A stretch of 64,000 nt of DNA. Origin: Pantoea sp. Mb-10. Lineage in GTDB: Bacteria; Pseudomonadota; Gammaproteobacteria; Enterobacterales; Enterobacteriaceae. The stretch covers positions 434,001 through 498,000 of the forward strand of contig NZ_JAJSDX010000002.1 in assembly GCF_021272205.1 (NCBI RefSeq), in the 5' to 3' direction. The notes below the pieces were generated by a model. It was not told where the DNA came from, did no database searches, and saw nothing but the letters and a program-made list of their open reading frames with translations. Below are positions 20,923 through 35,775 of the stretch, piece after piece. The translations under genes and the position numbers were made by a program. Within the stretch, counting starts at the first letter, position 1, and each line of letters starts with the position of its first letter.

Positions 20923-21399
20923 TTAGAGGATTATTTTCATCACGTTACCATTGTGCAACGCGCGATAATCCTCAACGTTAAGTACCACGGACGCATCCAG
21001 CCGGCCCGCGTTAAACGCAATCTCGTCATAACGTTCAAACAGCAGCGGGTCCACCACCAGCGCCAACGCGGGATGGAAGCTAAACGGGGGAATGGCGCCA
21101 AATTCGCAGCCGGTTAGGGCATCGACCTCTGCTGGCGAGGCCAGCGAGGCGCGCCGTCCACCCACTGCCGCCGCCACTTTGCTCAGGTCGGCCTGACGAT
21201 CGGCCGGCAGGACTGCCAACACGTGCTGCTTAACGCCATTGCCTTTTACGTGGCACACCAATGCTTTCGCGCCCTGGCCGATCGCCGTACCGCGAATCGC
21301 CGCCACCGCTTCGCATTTACCGGTGGCTTCATGCGTCATCACGCGATAGCGCGCCTGATGGCGGTCGAGCAGGTCGAGTAATTTTTCATGGGTGTTCAT
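20923..21399 (-). CDS. yeaK: YbaK/YeaK-type aminoacyl-tRNA deacylase
   Basis: 158 residues, very similar in order of motifs to E. coli YeaK: THEATGKCEAVAAIRGTA, GQGAKALVC, the Lys/Gly-rich GNGVKQHVLAVL strand, and GCEFGAIPPFSFHP. The family is related to the prolyl-tRNA synthetase editing domain and hydrolyses mischarged aminoacyl-tRNA in trans; YeaK is reported to act on Ser/Thr-linked tRNA. Start preceded by GGAG at good spacing. It lies just beyond the his operon terminator and is probably expressed on its own. Confidence 0.92.
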   Translation of the reverse strand: MNTHEKLLDLLDRHQARYRVMTHEATGKCEAVAAIRGTAIGQGAKALVCHVKGNGVKQHVLAVLPADRQADLSKVAAAVGGRRASLASPAEVDALTGCEFGAIPPFSFHPALALVVDPLLFERYDEIAFNAGRLDASVVLNVEDYRALHNGNVMKIIL

Positions 21400-21414
21400 C
21401 GCGGCTCCTGAAAA

Positions 21415-21440
21415 TAAAAAAGGCGCACCGGGGTGCGCCC
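21415..21440 (-). terminator. Terminator of the his operon
   Basis: Read leftward: GC-rich stem GGCGCAC/GTGCGCC (21433-21439 with 21422-21428), small loop, then a T-rich tract from the plus-strand A-run before 21421. It lies 19 bases after the hisI stop. Confidence 0.85.
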
Positions 21441-21458
21441 TGGCGTCAACGCGTCGAA

Positions 21459-22063
21459 TTACTGATGACGCGCGCGCAGGTTATTGATGATCGTGCTGAG
21501 ATCCAGCGACTGGTCTTGCAGCAGCACCATCAGGTGATACAGCAGATCGGACGCTTCGTTGGTCAACTCGTGGCGATCGTTCACCGTGGCGGCCAGCGCG
21601 GTCTCAACGCCTTCCTCACCCACTTTTTGCGCAATGCGCTTGGTGCCACTGGCGTAAAGCCGCGCCGTGTAAGAACTCTCGGGATCGGCACTTTTACGCG
21701 AAGCCAGCAGCTGCTCCAGCTGGTACAAGAAGGTCCAGTCCGGTGACGCGGGCGAGAAGCAGCTGGAGGTACCCAGATGGCAGGTTGGGCCGATCGGATT
21801 AACCAGCACCAGCAGCGTATCGTTATCGCAGTCGGGGGTGATGCTCACCACATTCAAAAAATGCCCCGAGCTTTCGCCTTTGGTCCACAAGCGATTCTTG
21901 GTACGTGAAAAGAAGGTGACACGCCCTTCATTAAGCGTTTTCTGCAGCGCATCGTGATTCATGTACCCGTGCATCAGCACCTCGCCTGAGACGTGATGCT
22001 GCACAATAACAGGCATCATGCCCGCTGTTTTGGCCCAATCCAGTTTGGCCAGCTGTTCTGCTG

Positions 22064-22070
<7 letters not shown>
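21459..22070 (-). CDS. hisI: Bifunctional phosphoribosyl-AMP cyclohydrolase/phosphoribosyl-ATP pyrophosphatase
   Basis: 203 residues, same length as E. coli HisI(E). It starts at a GTG (22070) inside the end of hisF, giving the conserved MLT N-terminus. The N-terminal cyclohydrolase part has [13 protein letters not shown] and the zinc-site Cys/Asp residues ([19 protein letters not shown]); the C-terminal pyrophosphatase part has [18 protein letters not shown] and [10 protein letters not shown]. It catalyses steps 2 and 3 of histidine synthesis. Last gene of the operon. Confidence 0.97.
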
Positions 22071-27593
<5,523 letters not shown>

Positions 27594-27596
27594 CGA

Positions 27597-28496
27597 TCAC
27601 TCCAACATTTTTTCAATGGGTAACACGAGAATCGAGCTGGCGCCCAGCGCTTTGAGCTTTTCCATGGTTTCCCAGAACAGCGTTTCGCTGCTCACCATGT
27701 GCATTGCCACGCGGCTGACTTCGCCAGCCAGCGGCAGCACGGTGGGGCGCTCGGCACCCGGCAGCAGCGCAATCACCTCTTCAAGCCGCTCGCTGGGCGC
27801 GTGCAGCATGATGTATTTCGATTCACGCGCTTTGATCACACCCTGAATACGCGTCATCAGCTTATCCACCAGCTCCTGCTTGGCGGCTGGCAATTCGCCG
27901 TCGCGCTGAATCAGCACCGCTTTAGAGCGGTAAATGACGTCCACTTCGCGCAGGCCGTTGGCTTCCAGCGTGGCGCCGGTGGAGACAAGATCGCAAATGG
28001 CATCGGCCAGACCCGCACGCGGGGCCACTTCCACCGAGCCGTTGAGCAGGCAGGATTTAAAGGCCACGCCTTGTTTATCGAGATATTTTTTCAGCAGGTG
28101 CGGATAAGAGGTGGCAATGCGTGCGTTGTTCAGGCACTGCGGGCCGGTGTACTCGGCGTCAACCGGCATCGCCAGCGACAAGCGGCAGCCGCCGAAGTCG
28201 AGGCGGCGCAGGGTAAAATAGCGCGGGTCTTCCCCTTGGGCACGGCGATCTAACAGCTCTTCTTCCAGCACGTTTTCGCCCACAATGCCCAAATCCACGA
28301 CGCCATCCATCACCAGGCCGGGGATATCGTCATCGCGCACGCGCAGGATATCGATCGGCATGTTCTCCGCAAACGCAATCAGGCGCTGTTGCTGAAGGTT
28401 AATCTTGATGCCGCAGCGCGCCAGCAGTTCGCGTGATTCATCGCTTAAACGGCCAGATTTCTGCATAGCTATGCGTAAACGGGTGTTATCTAACAT
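27597..28496 (-). CDS. hisG: ATP phosphoribosyltransferase
   Basis: 299 residues from the ATG at 28496 ([17 protein letters not shown]), identical in length to E. coli HisG; the frame extends upstream into the attenuator but that part is not coding. Long-form HisG with the C-terminal regulatory domain, including the PRPP-binding stretch ([13 protein letters not shown]). It catalyses the first, histidine-inhibited step. Expression is controlled by the attenuator at 28552-28583. Confidence 0.97.
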   Translation of the reverse strand: MLDNTRLRIAMQKSGRLSDESRELLARCGIKINLQQQRLIAFAENMPIDILRVRDDDIPGLVMDGVVDLGIVGENVLEEELLDRRAQGEDPRYFTLRRLDFGGCRLSLAMPVDAEYTGPQCLNNARIATSYPHLLKKYLDKQGVAFKSCLLNGSVEVAPRAGLADAICDLVSTGATLEANGLREVDVIYRSKAVLIQRDGELPAAKQELVDKLMTRIQGVIKARESKYIMLHAPSERLEEVIALLPGAERPTVLPLAGEVSRVAMHMVSSETLFWETMEKLKALGASSILVLPIEKMLE

Positions 28497-28551
28497 GGTT
28501 CCTGTCCTCTGCTTCTGTCCTGTCTGAAAAGGGTGGTTCGCGTCAGCCCAT

Positions 28552-28583
28552 AAAAAAACCCCCGGAAGACGATCTTCCGGGGG
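28552..28583 (-). terminator. his operon attenuator terminator
   Basis: Read leftward: 11-bp perfect stem (28573-28583 with 28559-28569), 3-base loop, then seven T (plus-strand A-run 28552-28558). It lies between the His-rich leader peptide and hisG, so it is the attenuator; stalled ribosomes on the His codons would favour the antiterminator. Confidence 0.92.
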
Positions 28584-28647
28584 CTCTCTTTTTGACTCGC
28601 GCCGCTGGAAGATCCTGAACGTCTCCCAGCACACATCGCCTGAAAGA

Positions 28648-28695
28648 CTAGTCAGGGTGATGGTGGTGATGATGGTTAAACTGAGTGCGAGTCAT
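28648..28695 (-). CDS. hisL: his operon leader peptide
   Basis: A 15-residue peptide, [15 protein letters not shown], read from the ATG at 28695 to a TAG. It has six consecutive His codons; E. coli HisL has seven in a nearly identical peptide. It senses charged tRNA-His by ribosome stalling and controls the attenuator downstream. Too short for routine gene calling. Confidence 0.95.
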   Translation of the reverse strand: MTRTQFNHHHHHHPD

Positions 28696-28737
28696 AAAAA
28701 TTCCGTTGCTGAATGGCTATTCATTTGCGTGCTGATT

Positions 28738-28766
28738 AACCTAACGAAGATAACCGCACTTAGCAA
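28738..28766 (-). promoter_or_regulatory. his operon promoter
   Basis: On the minus strand TTGCTA (28766-28761), exactly 17 bases of spacer, then TAGGTT (28743-28738). This matches the E. coli/Salmonella his promoter hexamers (TTGCTT, TAGGTT), about 45 bases upstream of hisL. Confidence 0.82.
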
Positions 28767-28872
28767 CCCTTTTTTAAGGTCAGTTTCCGGAACCTTCCGC
28801 AACAGTTTGCGCTGGTTTGGTACACAACCGGGCACTATGATGGGCGTTATTGGCGCTTAAGCAGGAGAGAAC

Positions 28873-29700
28873 ATGAAAAAAGTAGCGATTCTGGGGCTGG
28901 GATGGCTGGGTATGCCGTTGGCGATGGCCTTATCCGCACGCGGCTGGCAGGTCAGCGGCACTAAAACCTCGCCCGATGGTGTCGACGCCGCGCGCCGCTG
29001 CGGTATTGATGCGAAACTGCTGGTGCTCACGCCGGAAATCACCTGTGAAGCCGACGATTTGGACGCGCTGATGAGCGTCGACGCGCTGGTGGTAACGCTA
29101 CCTGCCAGCCGTACCGTACAGGGCAGTGAGGCGTATCTGCAGGCGGTACAAAACGTGGTGGATACGGCGCTGGCGCACAAGGTACCGCGCATTGTCTTTA
29201 CCAGCTCAACCTCGGTCTATGGCGGAAGTGCGGGCGTCATGAAAGAGCACAGCGCGCTGCACCCCGAAACCGTTGCCGGTAAGACGCTGGTGGAACTGGA
29301 AAACTGGCTGCACGATCTGCCCGGCATCGGCGTCGACATTTTGCGTCTCTCAGGACTGGTGGGGCCTAATCGCCATCCGGGACGCTTTCTTGCCGGAAAA
29401 ACCCACCTTGAAAACGGCAGCCACGCCGTCAATTTGGTCCACCTTGACGATGTGGTTGACGCCATTATCCTGCTGCTGCAGTCGCCGAAAGGCGGCCGGA
29501 TCTACAATTTAAGCGCACCCAAGCACCCGTCGCGCGCCGATTTCTATCCGTTCGTCACCAAAAAGCTCGGGCTGCAACCGCCGACATTTGCGCCGGAATC
29601 CGCGCCCTCTGGCGGCAAAATTATCGATGGCACCAAAATCTGCAATGAGCTGGGCTTCGAATACAGCTATGCCGATCCCATGAACATGCCGCTGGGGTGA
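28873..29700 (+). CDS. yeeZ: NAD-dependent epimerase/dehydratase family protein YeeZ
   Basis: 275 residues, close to E. coli YeeZ. Rossmann N terminus ILGLGWLGMPLA (about residues 5-16), SDR-like FTSSTSVYGGSAG in the middle, ILRLSGLVGPNRHPGRF, and a conserved C terminus IIDGTKICNELGFEY. The protein belongs to an atypical SDR group; its reaction is not established. It is divergent from hisL, as in E. coli. Start preceded by CAGGAGAG. Confidence 0.92.
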   Translation: MKKVAILGLGWLGMPLAMALSARGWQVSGTKTSPDGVDAARRCGIDAKLLVLTPEITCEADDLDALMSVDALVVTLPASRTVQGSEAYLQAVQNVVDTALAHKVPRIVFTSSTSVYGGSAGVMKEHSALHPETVAGKTLVELENWLHDLPGIGVDILRLSGLVGPNRHPGRFLAGKTHLENGSHAVNLVHLDDVVDAIILLLQSPKGGRIYNLSAPKHPSRADFYPFVTKKLGLQPPTFAPESAPSGGKIIDGTKICNELGFEYSYADPMNMPLG

Positions 29701-29727
29701 GCGGCATGTTCATCTCTTGGTCTGGTG

Positions 29728-31005
29728 CTACACGCCTAACCGATCGCGCAGCGCATACCACGCCGCGCCCATGGCGGTGAGCGGCACCTTGAAGCGGCGT
29801 CCGCCCGGGAAGGGCAGATGCGGCAGCCTGGCGAAGGCATCAAAGCGTTCTGCATGACCGCGCAGCACTTCAGCAATCAGTTTACCGGAGAGGTGGGTGC
29901 AGGTAACGCCGTGTCCGCTGTCCCCCTGCATAAAGAACACATTCTTTTCCAACTGCCCGAACTGCGGCATGCGCGACAGCGTGAGCAGGAAATTGCCGCT
30001 CCAGCGATGACTGATTTTCACGTCCTGCAGCTGAGGGAAGGTGCGCAGCAGTTTGGGGAGAATCAGCGCGTCGATGTCCCCGGGATCGCGGGCGCCATAC
30101 ACCACGCCGCCGCCATACAGCAGCCGGTTGTCGGCGGTCAGGCGGAAATAGTCCAACAGATAGTTACAGTCCTCAACGCAATAGTTATTGGGCAGCAGCG
30201 TCAGCGCCTGGTCGCGGCTCAGCGGCTCCGTGGTGATAATCTGTGAACCGCACGGCATGCTTTTGCGGCTTAAGCGCGGCTCCAGCGCTGAAGGAAGATA
30301 GGCATTGCCGGCGAAAATGACGAAGGTGGCGCTGACTTCGCCTTTCGCGGTTGTCACCCGATGTGGCGCGCCGTAGTGGACGGAGATGGCAGCCGACTGC
30401 TCAAAAATGCGTCCGCCGTGGCGCCGGATGGCTTCCGCTTCTCCCAGCGCCAGATTGAGGGGATGAAGATGGCCGCCGCGGCGATCCAGCAGGCCCCCAA
30501 CGTAACGCTCGCTGGCCACTTCTCGGCGGATGGCGCGCTCATCCAGCAGCTCCAGATCGTGATTGCCATAGCGTGCCCAGTTGGCTTTTTGATTGCGCAG
30601 GTGGCCCATCTGACGCTGATTGAGCGCCGCAAAAATGCCGCCGGGGCGGTAGTCGCAGGCGATGGCATAGCGATCAATGCGATCGCGAATGATCTCGGCC
30701 CCCTCAAACATCATGCTGCCCAGCATCTTTGCGACATCGCTGCCGTAGCGCTGCGCAATCACGTCCACGTCGCGGCTGTAGGAGTTCACCACCTGACCGC
30801 CGTTGCGTCCACTGGCGCCGAAGCCAATGCGGGCCGCTTCCAGCACCACGACATCGTAGCCCGCCTCGGTCAAAAACAGCGCCGAGGAGAGACCGGTAAA
30901 GCCGCCGCCGATAATGCAGACATCACACTGAATCGCGTCTTGCAGTTCCGACCAAGGGGCGTGCTGATTCGCCGTTGCGGCGTAGTAACTGTCCACGTGG
31001 TGCAT
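29728..31005 (-). CDS. puuB: Gamma-glutamylputrescine oxidoreductase
   Basis: 425 residues from the ATG at 31005, which has AAGGAG at ideal spacing and matches the PuuB N terminus (E. coli 426). FAD-dependent DAO-family oxidase: IIGGGFTGLSSALFL dinucleotide-binding motif near residue 33, GFGASGRNGGQVVNSYSRD, and LLYGGGVVYGARDP. It oxidises gamma-glutamylputrescine to the aldehyde in putrescine catabolism. It follows puuR in a leftward puuD-puuR-puuB operon. puuC and puuE, its partners in E. coli, are not in this window. Confidence 0.95.
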   Translation of the reverse strand: MHHVDSYYAATANQHAPWSELQDAIQCDVCIIGGGFTGLSSALFLTEAGYDVVVLEAARIGFGASGRNGGQVVNSYSRDVDVIAQRYGSDVAKMLGSMMFEGAEIIRDRIDRYAIACDYRPGGIFAALNQRQMGHLRNQKANWARYGNHDLELLDERAIRREVASERYVGGLLDRRGGHLHPLNLALGEAEAIRRHGGRIFEQSAAISVHYGAPHRVTTAKGEVSATFVIFAGNAYLPSALEPRLSRKSMPCGSQIITTEPLSRDQALTLLPNNYCVEDCNYLLDYFRLTADNRLLYGGGVVYGARDPGDIDALILPKLLRTFPQLQDVKISHRWSGNFLLTLSRMPQFGQLEKNVFFMQGDSGHGVTCTHLSGKLIAEVLRGHAERFDAFARLPHLPFPGGRRFKVPLTAMGAAWYALRDRLGV

Positions 31006-31036
31006 CCCATTCTCCTTATGCGCAATGCGCAGGCCA

Positions 31037-31594
31037 TCAGAACGTTGCCGGCGAATGCGCGCTAATAATGCGGCAAGGCCGATCGGACATATTGGTAAAA
31101 CTGTGCGGCAGACCGGTATCAATAACGTAACTTTCACCCTGCCCGAGCTTATAGCGCTCGCCGTTCACTACCAGCGTGATCTCGCCTTCCAGCACCGTAC
31201 CGGTCTCCTCGCCCGGATGACGCAGCTTCTCACCGGTACTGGCTCCCGGCTCATACCGCTCCACCAGCATCGCCAGCGCGCGGTTTTTGGCACCGTTATC
31301 AATCAGGCGCAGCGACACACCCTGGCTGCCTATCTCAACGCACTCCTCCGGGCGCACAATGACGCGCGGCGTTTGATTCACTTTTTGCTCTGAAAAAAAC
31401 TCTGACAGCGACAGCCCATACACTTTCAGCAGTTTTTGCAGCGTGCTCAGGGCCGGACTCACTTTGTCCTGCTCGATAGTACTGATGGCGCTGTGGGTCA
31501 ATCCCGCCAGTTCAGCTGCGCGACGCTGCGACAAACCCAGCGATTGACGCAGCTGCGCCAGACGTCGTCCGGGGGCCAGGGAGGCGTCAGTCAT
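31037..31594 (-). CDS. puuR: Putrescine-responsive repressor PuuR
   Basis: 185 residues, the E. coli length. N-terminal XRE-type helix-turn-helix (LAPGRRLAQLRQSLGLSQRRAAELAGLTHSAISTIEQDK, about residues 6-44) and a C-terminal cupin domain that should bind putrescine (HPGEETGTVLEGE, GLPHSFTN). It represses puu genes when putrescine is low. The start at 31594 overlaps the end of puuD by 8 bases. Targets are presumably in the puuD-puuA intergenic region; I could not identify the operator with certainty. Confidence 0.95.
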   Translation of the reverse strand: MTDASLAPGRRLAQLRQSLGLSQRRAAELAGLTHSAISTIEQDKVSPALSTLQKLLKVYGLSLSEFFSEQKVNQTPRVIVRPEECVEIGSQGVSLRLIDNGAKNRALAMLVERYEPGASTGEKLRHPGEETGTVLEGEITLVVNGERYKLGQGESYVIDTGLPHSFTNMSDRPCRIISAHSPATF

Positions 31595-32354
31595 GGCTGT
31601 TTTCCTTGTGATAGCCGCGGGCCGCTTGAATAAAAGCCGCAAACAGACGTTGAGAAACCGGATTGTCCTGCGAGCGCCACTCGGGATGCCACTGCACCGC
31701 CAACGCAAAGGGATGATGCCGAACGCTTACCGCCTCAATTAACCCATCAAGGGCGTGCGCTTCTGCCTGCAACTGTGGTCCCAGTGCGCGAATGCCCTGT
31801 GCGTGTAGGGAGTTCACCTCAAACGGCGCCTCGCTGCCCAACACCGTGTGGAGTACGCCGCCGTGCACTGGCTGTACCGCGTGAGCCGCTGCGTACTGCT
31901 CGGCTAGCGGCAGCGTTTTGTTTTCGCGATGGTCTTGATAATGCCCGAGGGTATGCAGCTGGCGATGCAGCGCGCCGCCGTTGGTGACCACTATCTCCTG
32001 CAGGCCGCGACAAATGCCGAATAGCGGCATTTTTTTTCCTATCGCGTGAGTAATCAGCGCGAAGGCCATGCGATCGCGTGCCGGGTCGGCATCCGCTTCC
32101 TCGCCGCTTTCACCGTAATGCCAGGGCTCGATATTGCTGGGACTGCCGGGCAGCAAGATACCGTCCAGCAGCGTAATACTGTTTTCTAATAGATCGGGAG
32201 CCTGCATCAGCTGATGGGGCAAAGGCAGGGGCAACCCGCCTGCCATGACAATGGCATCAAGGTATTTATTGTGAAGCGTTTGAGCAGGATGCGCGCCCAG
32301 TAGATTCTGGCACATCACTACGCCAATCAAGGGTTTGTCAAAAATAATGCCCAT
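31587..32354 (-). CDS. puuD: Gamma-glutamyl-GABA hydrolase
   Basis: 255 residues from the ATG at 32354 (E. coli 254). Class I glutamine-amidotransferase-like peptidase C26 with nucleophile Cys in FGICRGLQE and the His-Glu pair in AVQWHPEW. It releases GABA from gamma-glutamyl-GABA in the Puu pathway. First gene of the leftward operon and divergent from puuA. Confidence 0.94.
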   Translation of the reverse strand: MGIIFDKPLIGVVMCQNLLGAHPAQTLHNKYLDAIVMAGGLPLPLPHQLMQAPDLLENSITLLDGILLPGSPSNIEPWHYGESGEEADADPARDRMAFALITHAIGKKMPLFGICRGLQEIVVTNGGALHRQLHTLGHYQDHRENKTLPLAEQYAAAHAVQPVHGGVLHTVLGSEAPFEVNSLHAQGIRALGPQLQAEAHALDGLIEAVSVRHHPFALAVQWHPEWRSQDNPVSQRLFAAFIQAARGYHKENSHD

Positions 32355-32472
32355 TACGCCTCCGGGCTGCTGTTCAATATTTTCGCCAGAATGAGCCGAT
32401 ACAGGTAAAAGTGTGCAATAAACTGTCAATCTAGCAAGCAAGCTGCCGATTTTTCAAACTGATTTGTTACAT

Positions 32473-32501
32473 TTGCACACCATTTGGGTTAGCGCTATGT
32501 T
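32473..32501 (+). promoter_or_regulatory. Candidate puuA promoter
   Basis: TTGCAC (32473-32478), 17-base spacer, TATGTT (32496-32501), about 65 bases upstream of the puuA start in the divergent puuD-puuA region. The spacing is optimal and the hexamers are good but not perfect. PuuR would be expected to act nearby. Confidence 0.5.
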
Positions 32502-32565
32502 AGATGAGTGGCTGTTATTTTGAGCAACGTGCAATCTCCCATCAACGGTATAGGGCGGGTGGATC

Positions 32566-33981
32566 ATGACGAACCTCGTAGAAGTAGAAGACTTCACGCG
32601 ACACAGTGAAGAGAAACGAACCAGCGCGTTCCAGCTGGAAGTTGAAACCTGGCTGGAACGCCATCCTGAAACGCAGTATGTCGATATCCTTCTGAACGAT
32701 CTCAATGGGGTTTTTCGCGGCAAACGTATCCCCGTCTCCGCGTTGGCCAAGCTGGAAAAGGGCTGTTATTTTCCTGCTTCTGTATTTGCCATGGACATTC
32801 TCGGCAATACCGTCGAAGAGGCGGGGCTTGGACAATCTTTAGGTGAACCCGATAATCTCTGTCTTCCCGTGCCTGGCACCTTGATGCCCTCCGCCGCCGA
32901 TCCGCAGCGTATTGCGCAGCTCCTGCTGACCATGTGTAACCAAGATGGTACTCCCTTTGACGTTGAACCCCGGAATGTCCTGAATCGGTTGTGGCAACAG
33001 CTGCGCAATCGCGGATTGTTTCCGGTGGTAGCGGTAGAGCTGGAGTTCTATCTGGTGGACAAAAAGCGCGACGCCGAAGGTTATATCCAGCCACCGTGTG
33101 CACCCGGCAGCGATGAGCGCAACATGCAGAGCCAAGTCTATTCTGTGGATAATCTCGACCATTTTGCCGATGTGCTGCGTGACATCGACGATCTGGCCAA
33201 ACAGCAGGGGATTCCCGCCGATGGCGCGCTGGCCGAAGCCTCACCGGGGCAGTTCGAGATCAACCTGCACCATACGCGCGATGTGTTAAAAGCGTGCGAT
33301 CACGCCATTCTGCTGAAAAGACTGGTGCGCCAGGTGGCCGAAAACCACGGCATGACCGCCACCTTTATGGCGAAGCCCTATGAAGAATACGCGGGTAGCG
33401 GCATGCATGTGCATATCAGCATGCTGGATGCGGCCGACCACAACGCGTTTGCGCTCGACGACGGCAGCGACTCCCCGCTGATGAAGCGCGCACTGGCCGG
33501 CATGGTCAACCTGATGCCTGCGTCAATGGCATTACTGGCGCCCAACGTCAACGCTTATCGGCGCTTCCTGCCGGATGCCTACGTACCGCTGCATGCGTCA
33601 TGGGGGCATAATAACCGCACCGTGGCGCTGCGCATCCCTTGCGGTGAAATGGAAAACCGCCGCGTGGAGTATCGGGTTGCCGGTGCGGATGCCAATCCGT
33701 ACCTGGTGATGGCAACTATTCTTGCCGGAATTTTGCACGGTCTGGATAATCAGCTACCTTTACCGCATGCGGTGACAGGAAATGGCCATGAAGCGGAAGG
33801 GCTCGCCTTGCCAACGCGTCAGAGCGACGCGTTGTATGAGTTTGAGAGCAGTTATCCGCTGCAGAAACTGCTCGGCGAACGCTTCAGTCGGGTATGGCAA
33901 AGCTGTAAAGCCTATGAACTGGCGCAGTTTGAACGGCTTATCACCGCTACCGAAATCGACTGGATGTTAAAGAACGCCTGA
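32566..33981 (+). CDS. puuA: Gamma-glutamylputrescine synthetase
   Basis: 471 residues (E. coli 472), collinear throughout. Glutamine-synthetase fold: DLNGVFRGKRIPV near residue 44, VAVELEFYLV, EASPGQFEINL, HVHISM, and the C-terminal ATP/glutamate region (RRVEYRVAGADANPYLVMA). It ligates glutamate to putrescine at the start of the pathway. It is divergent from puuD-puuR-puuB and is followed by a terminator, so it is probably monocistronic. Confidence 0.96.
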   Translation: MTNLVEVEDFTRHSEEKRTSAFQLEVETWLERHPETQYVDILLNDLNGVFRGKRIPVSALAKLEKGCYFPASVFAMDILGNTVEEAGLGQSLGEPDNLCLPVPGTLMPSAADPQRIAQLLLTMCNQDGTPFDVEPRNVLNRLWQQLRNRGLFPVVAVELEFYLVDKKRDAEGYIQPPCAPGSDERNMQSQVYSVDNLDHFADVLRDIDDLAKQQGIPADGALAEASPGQFEINLHHTRDVLKACDHAILLKRLVRQVAENHGMTATFMAKPYEEYAGSGMHVHISMLDAADHNAFALDDGSDSPLMKRALAGMVNLMPASMALLAPNVNAYRRFLPDAYVPLHASWGHNNRTVALRIPCGEMENRRVEYRVAGADANPYLVMATILAGILHGLDNQLPLPHAVTGNGHEAEGLALPTRQSDALYEFESSYPLQKLLGERFSRVWQSCKAYELAQFERLITATEIDWMLKNA

Positions 33982-34056
33982 TCAGCAGAAGATTGTCCCT
34001 GACATCTTGTGCCGCAGGCCCATTTTGGGGCAGAATACGCCCCCTGCAAAACAGAG

Positions 34057-34091
34057 AAATAACCGACGCTTATCCCGTCGGTTATTTTTTT
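34057..34091 (+). terminator. Terminator after puuA
   Basis: 12-bp stem AAATAACCGACG/CGTCGGTTATTT (34057-34068 and 34076-34087) with a 7-base loop and T-run. An upstream GGGG/CCCC hairpin near 34027-34044 may add to it. Confidence 0.88.
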
Positions 34092-34189
34092 GCAGATGAT
34101 GCAACCACTTAATTACCGAGGCCGGACACGTAGCCGGATAGATAGACACTGACAACACGCTTGGGCGTGGGAATTGAGGAAAACAAAGA
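34092..34189. other. plaP upstream leader region
   Basis: Short region between the puuA terminator and a small open frame. It contains the inverted repeat GGCCGGACACGTAGCCGG (near 34121-34138) and ends in a GAGG ribosome-binding-like sequence before the ATG at 34190. No firm promoter was assigned. Confidence 0.4.
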
Positions 34190-34362
34190 TGGGGCTGTTT
34201 ACAATTGCACCAGCGCAAGCTGGTTCTCGCTTTCGTGATGATTACGGCGCGGCGACAATCGCAAACACTAATATCACTTCTCACTGCCAGATTTTGCGCA
34301 GTACTCCTGTGGTACAACTGGCTTCAGTTGCTGCTGTAGGGGGTCTGAACAATGTCGCTTAA
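34190..34362 (+). CDS. Small upstream frame overlapping plaP, possible leader peptide
   Basis: An ATG at 34190, preceded by GAGG with about 10 bases spacing, opens a frame for roughly 57 residues (begins [12 protein letters not shown], ends GGLNNVA). Its stop lies 11 bases inside plaP, an arrangement typical of translational coupling or of leader peptides controlling transport genes. No domain is recognised and there is no strong transmembrane helix. I recall a short gene called yoeI near plaP in E. coli, but I cannot claim homology. It may also be a chance frame. Confidence 0.35.
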
Positions 34363-35707
34363 CACCTCCGCACCGCAGCGTGCACACCTGAAAAAATCCC
34401 TGACGCTGATCCCCGTCGTTATGATGGGCCTTGCCTACATGCAGCCGATGACGCTGTTTGATACCTTTGGTATCGTGTCAGGCTTGACCGACGGTCACGT
34501 CGCCACCGCCTACGCCTTCGCGCTGATCGCGATTCTGTTTACTGCCGTGAGCTACGGCAAGCTGGTACGCCGCTTCCCATCTGCGGGCTCCGCTTACACC
34601 TATGCTCAAAAGGCAATCAGTCCGCACGTTGGCTTTATGGTGGGCTGGTCATCTCTGCTGGACTATCTGTTCATGCCGATGATCAACATTCTGCTGGCGA
34701 AAAGCTACTTTGAATCGCTGGTGCCCGGCATTCCGTCGTGGATTTTTGTGGTGCTGCTCGTGGCATTCATGACCATTTCTAACCTGCGCGGCATTAAAAC
34801 CGTGGCGAACTTCAACAGCGTCATTGTGGTGTTGCAAGTGGTGGTGATGGCCGTGATTACCGGTATGGTGGTGTACGGTGTGGCGCACGGCGTGGGTTCA
34901 GGTACCTTGACCAGCACGCGTCCGTTCTGGTCACCGGATGCGCACGTGGTGCCGATGATCACTGGTGCGACGATTCTGTGCTTCTCGTTCCTGGGCTTTG
35001 ATGGCATCAGTTCGCTGTCCGAAGAAACCAAAGACGCAGAGCGTACCATTCCCCGCGCGATTTTCCTGACGGCGCTGATTGGTGGGGTGATCTTTATCGC
35101 GGTCTCCTACTTCCTGCAGCTCTACTTCCCGGATATCTCGCGCTTCCAGAATCCGGACTCGTCGCAGCCTGAGATCATGCTGTTTGTGGCCGGTAAAGCG
35201 CTGCAAATCGGCATCCTGATCTTCTCAGTGGTGACGGTGCTGGCGTCCGGCATGGCAGCACATGCGGGCGTTTCGCGTCTGATGTACGTAATGGGGCGCG
35301 ATGGGGTATTCCCGCAGCGTTTCTTCGGCTTCGTGCATCCTAAATACCGCACGCCGTCGCTGAACGTGCTGCTGGTCGGTGCCGTGGCGCTGCTGGCAAT
35401 CAATTTCGATCTGGTTACCGCGACCGCGCTGATTAACTTTGGTGCGCTGGTGGCGTTCACCTTCGTGAACCTGTCGGTGATTGCTCAGTTCTGGATCCGT
35501 GAAAAGCGTAACAAAACGCTGAAAGATCACCTGAACTATCTGGTGCTGCCAATCATGGGCGCACTGACCGTCGGGGCGCTGTGGGTCAACCTGGAAGAAA
35601 CCTCTATGGTGCTGGGCCTGGTGTGGGCTGCGATTGGTATTGTTTACCTCGCGTTTGTCACCCGTACCTTCCGTAATCCGGTTCCGCAATTCAGCGAAGA
35701 AGTGTAA
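34352..35707 (+). CDS. plaP: Putrescine importer PlaP
   Basis: 451 residues, almost collinear with E. coli PlaP (YeeF, 452). APC-superfamily permease with about 12 membrane helices; conserved segments include [49 protein letters not shown] and ASGMAAHAG. It is a proton-coupled low-affinity putrescine importer of the inner membrane. Next to the puu genes here it would feed the pathway. The start has a GGGGG-type site. PuuP is the alternative, but the sequence is closer to PlaP and its E. coli neighbour yeeZ is also nearby. Confidence 0.93.
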   Translation: MSLNTSAPQRAHLKKSLTLIPVVMMGLAYMQPMTLFDTFGIVSGLTDGHVATAYAFALIAILFTAVSYGKLVRRFPSAGSAYTYAQKAISPHVGFMVGWSSLLDYLFMPMINILLAKSYFESLVPGIPSWIFVVLLVAFMTISNLRGIKTVANFNSVIVVLQVVVMAVITGMVVYGVAHGVGSGTLTSTRPFWSPDAHVVPMITGATILCFSFLGFDGISSLSEETKDAERTIPRAIFLTALIGGVIFIAVSYFLQLYFPDISRFQNPDSSQPEIMLFVAGKALQIGILIFSVVTVLASGMAAHAGVSRLMYVMGRDGVFPQRFFGFVHPKYRTPSLNVLLVGAVALLAINFDLVTATALINFGALVAFTFVNLSVIAQFWIREKRNKTLKDHLNYLVLPIMGALTVGALWVNLEETSMVLGLVWAAIGIVYLAFVTRTFRNPVPQFSEEV

Positions 35708-35730
35708 TTAATTTCTTTGCGTTGGAATAG

Positions 35731-35764
35731 AAAACCGTAGCCCTTTAGGGCTACGGTTTTTTTT
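35731..35764. terminator. Terminator between plaP and the converging gtr island
   Basis: 13-bp perfect stem (35731-35743 and 35748-35760), TTTA loop and T-run on the right; an A-rich start of the stem on the left gives partial bidirectional character. Confidence 0.9.
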
Positions 35765-35775
35765 ATGTCATGAAA

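Noticed and set aside
28497..28634. N-terminal extension of hisG
   Set aside because: It would translate the attenuator stem; the ATG at 28496 gives the exact known length.
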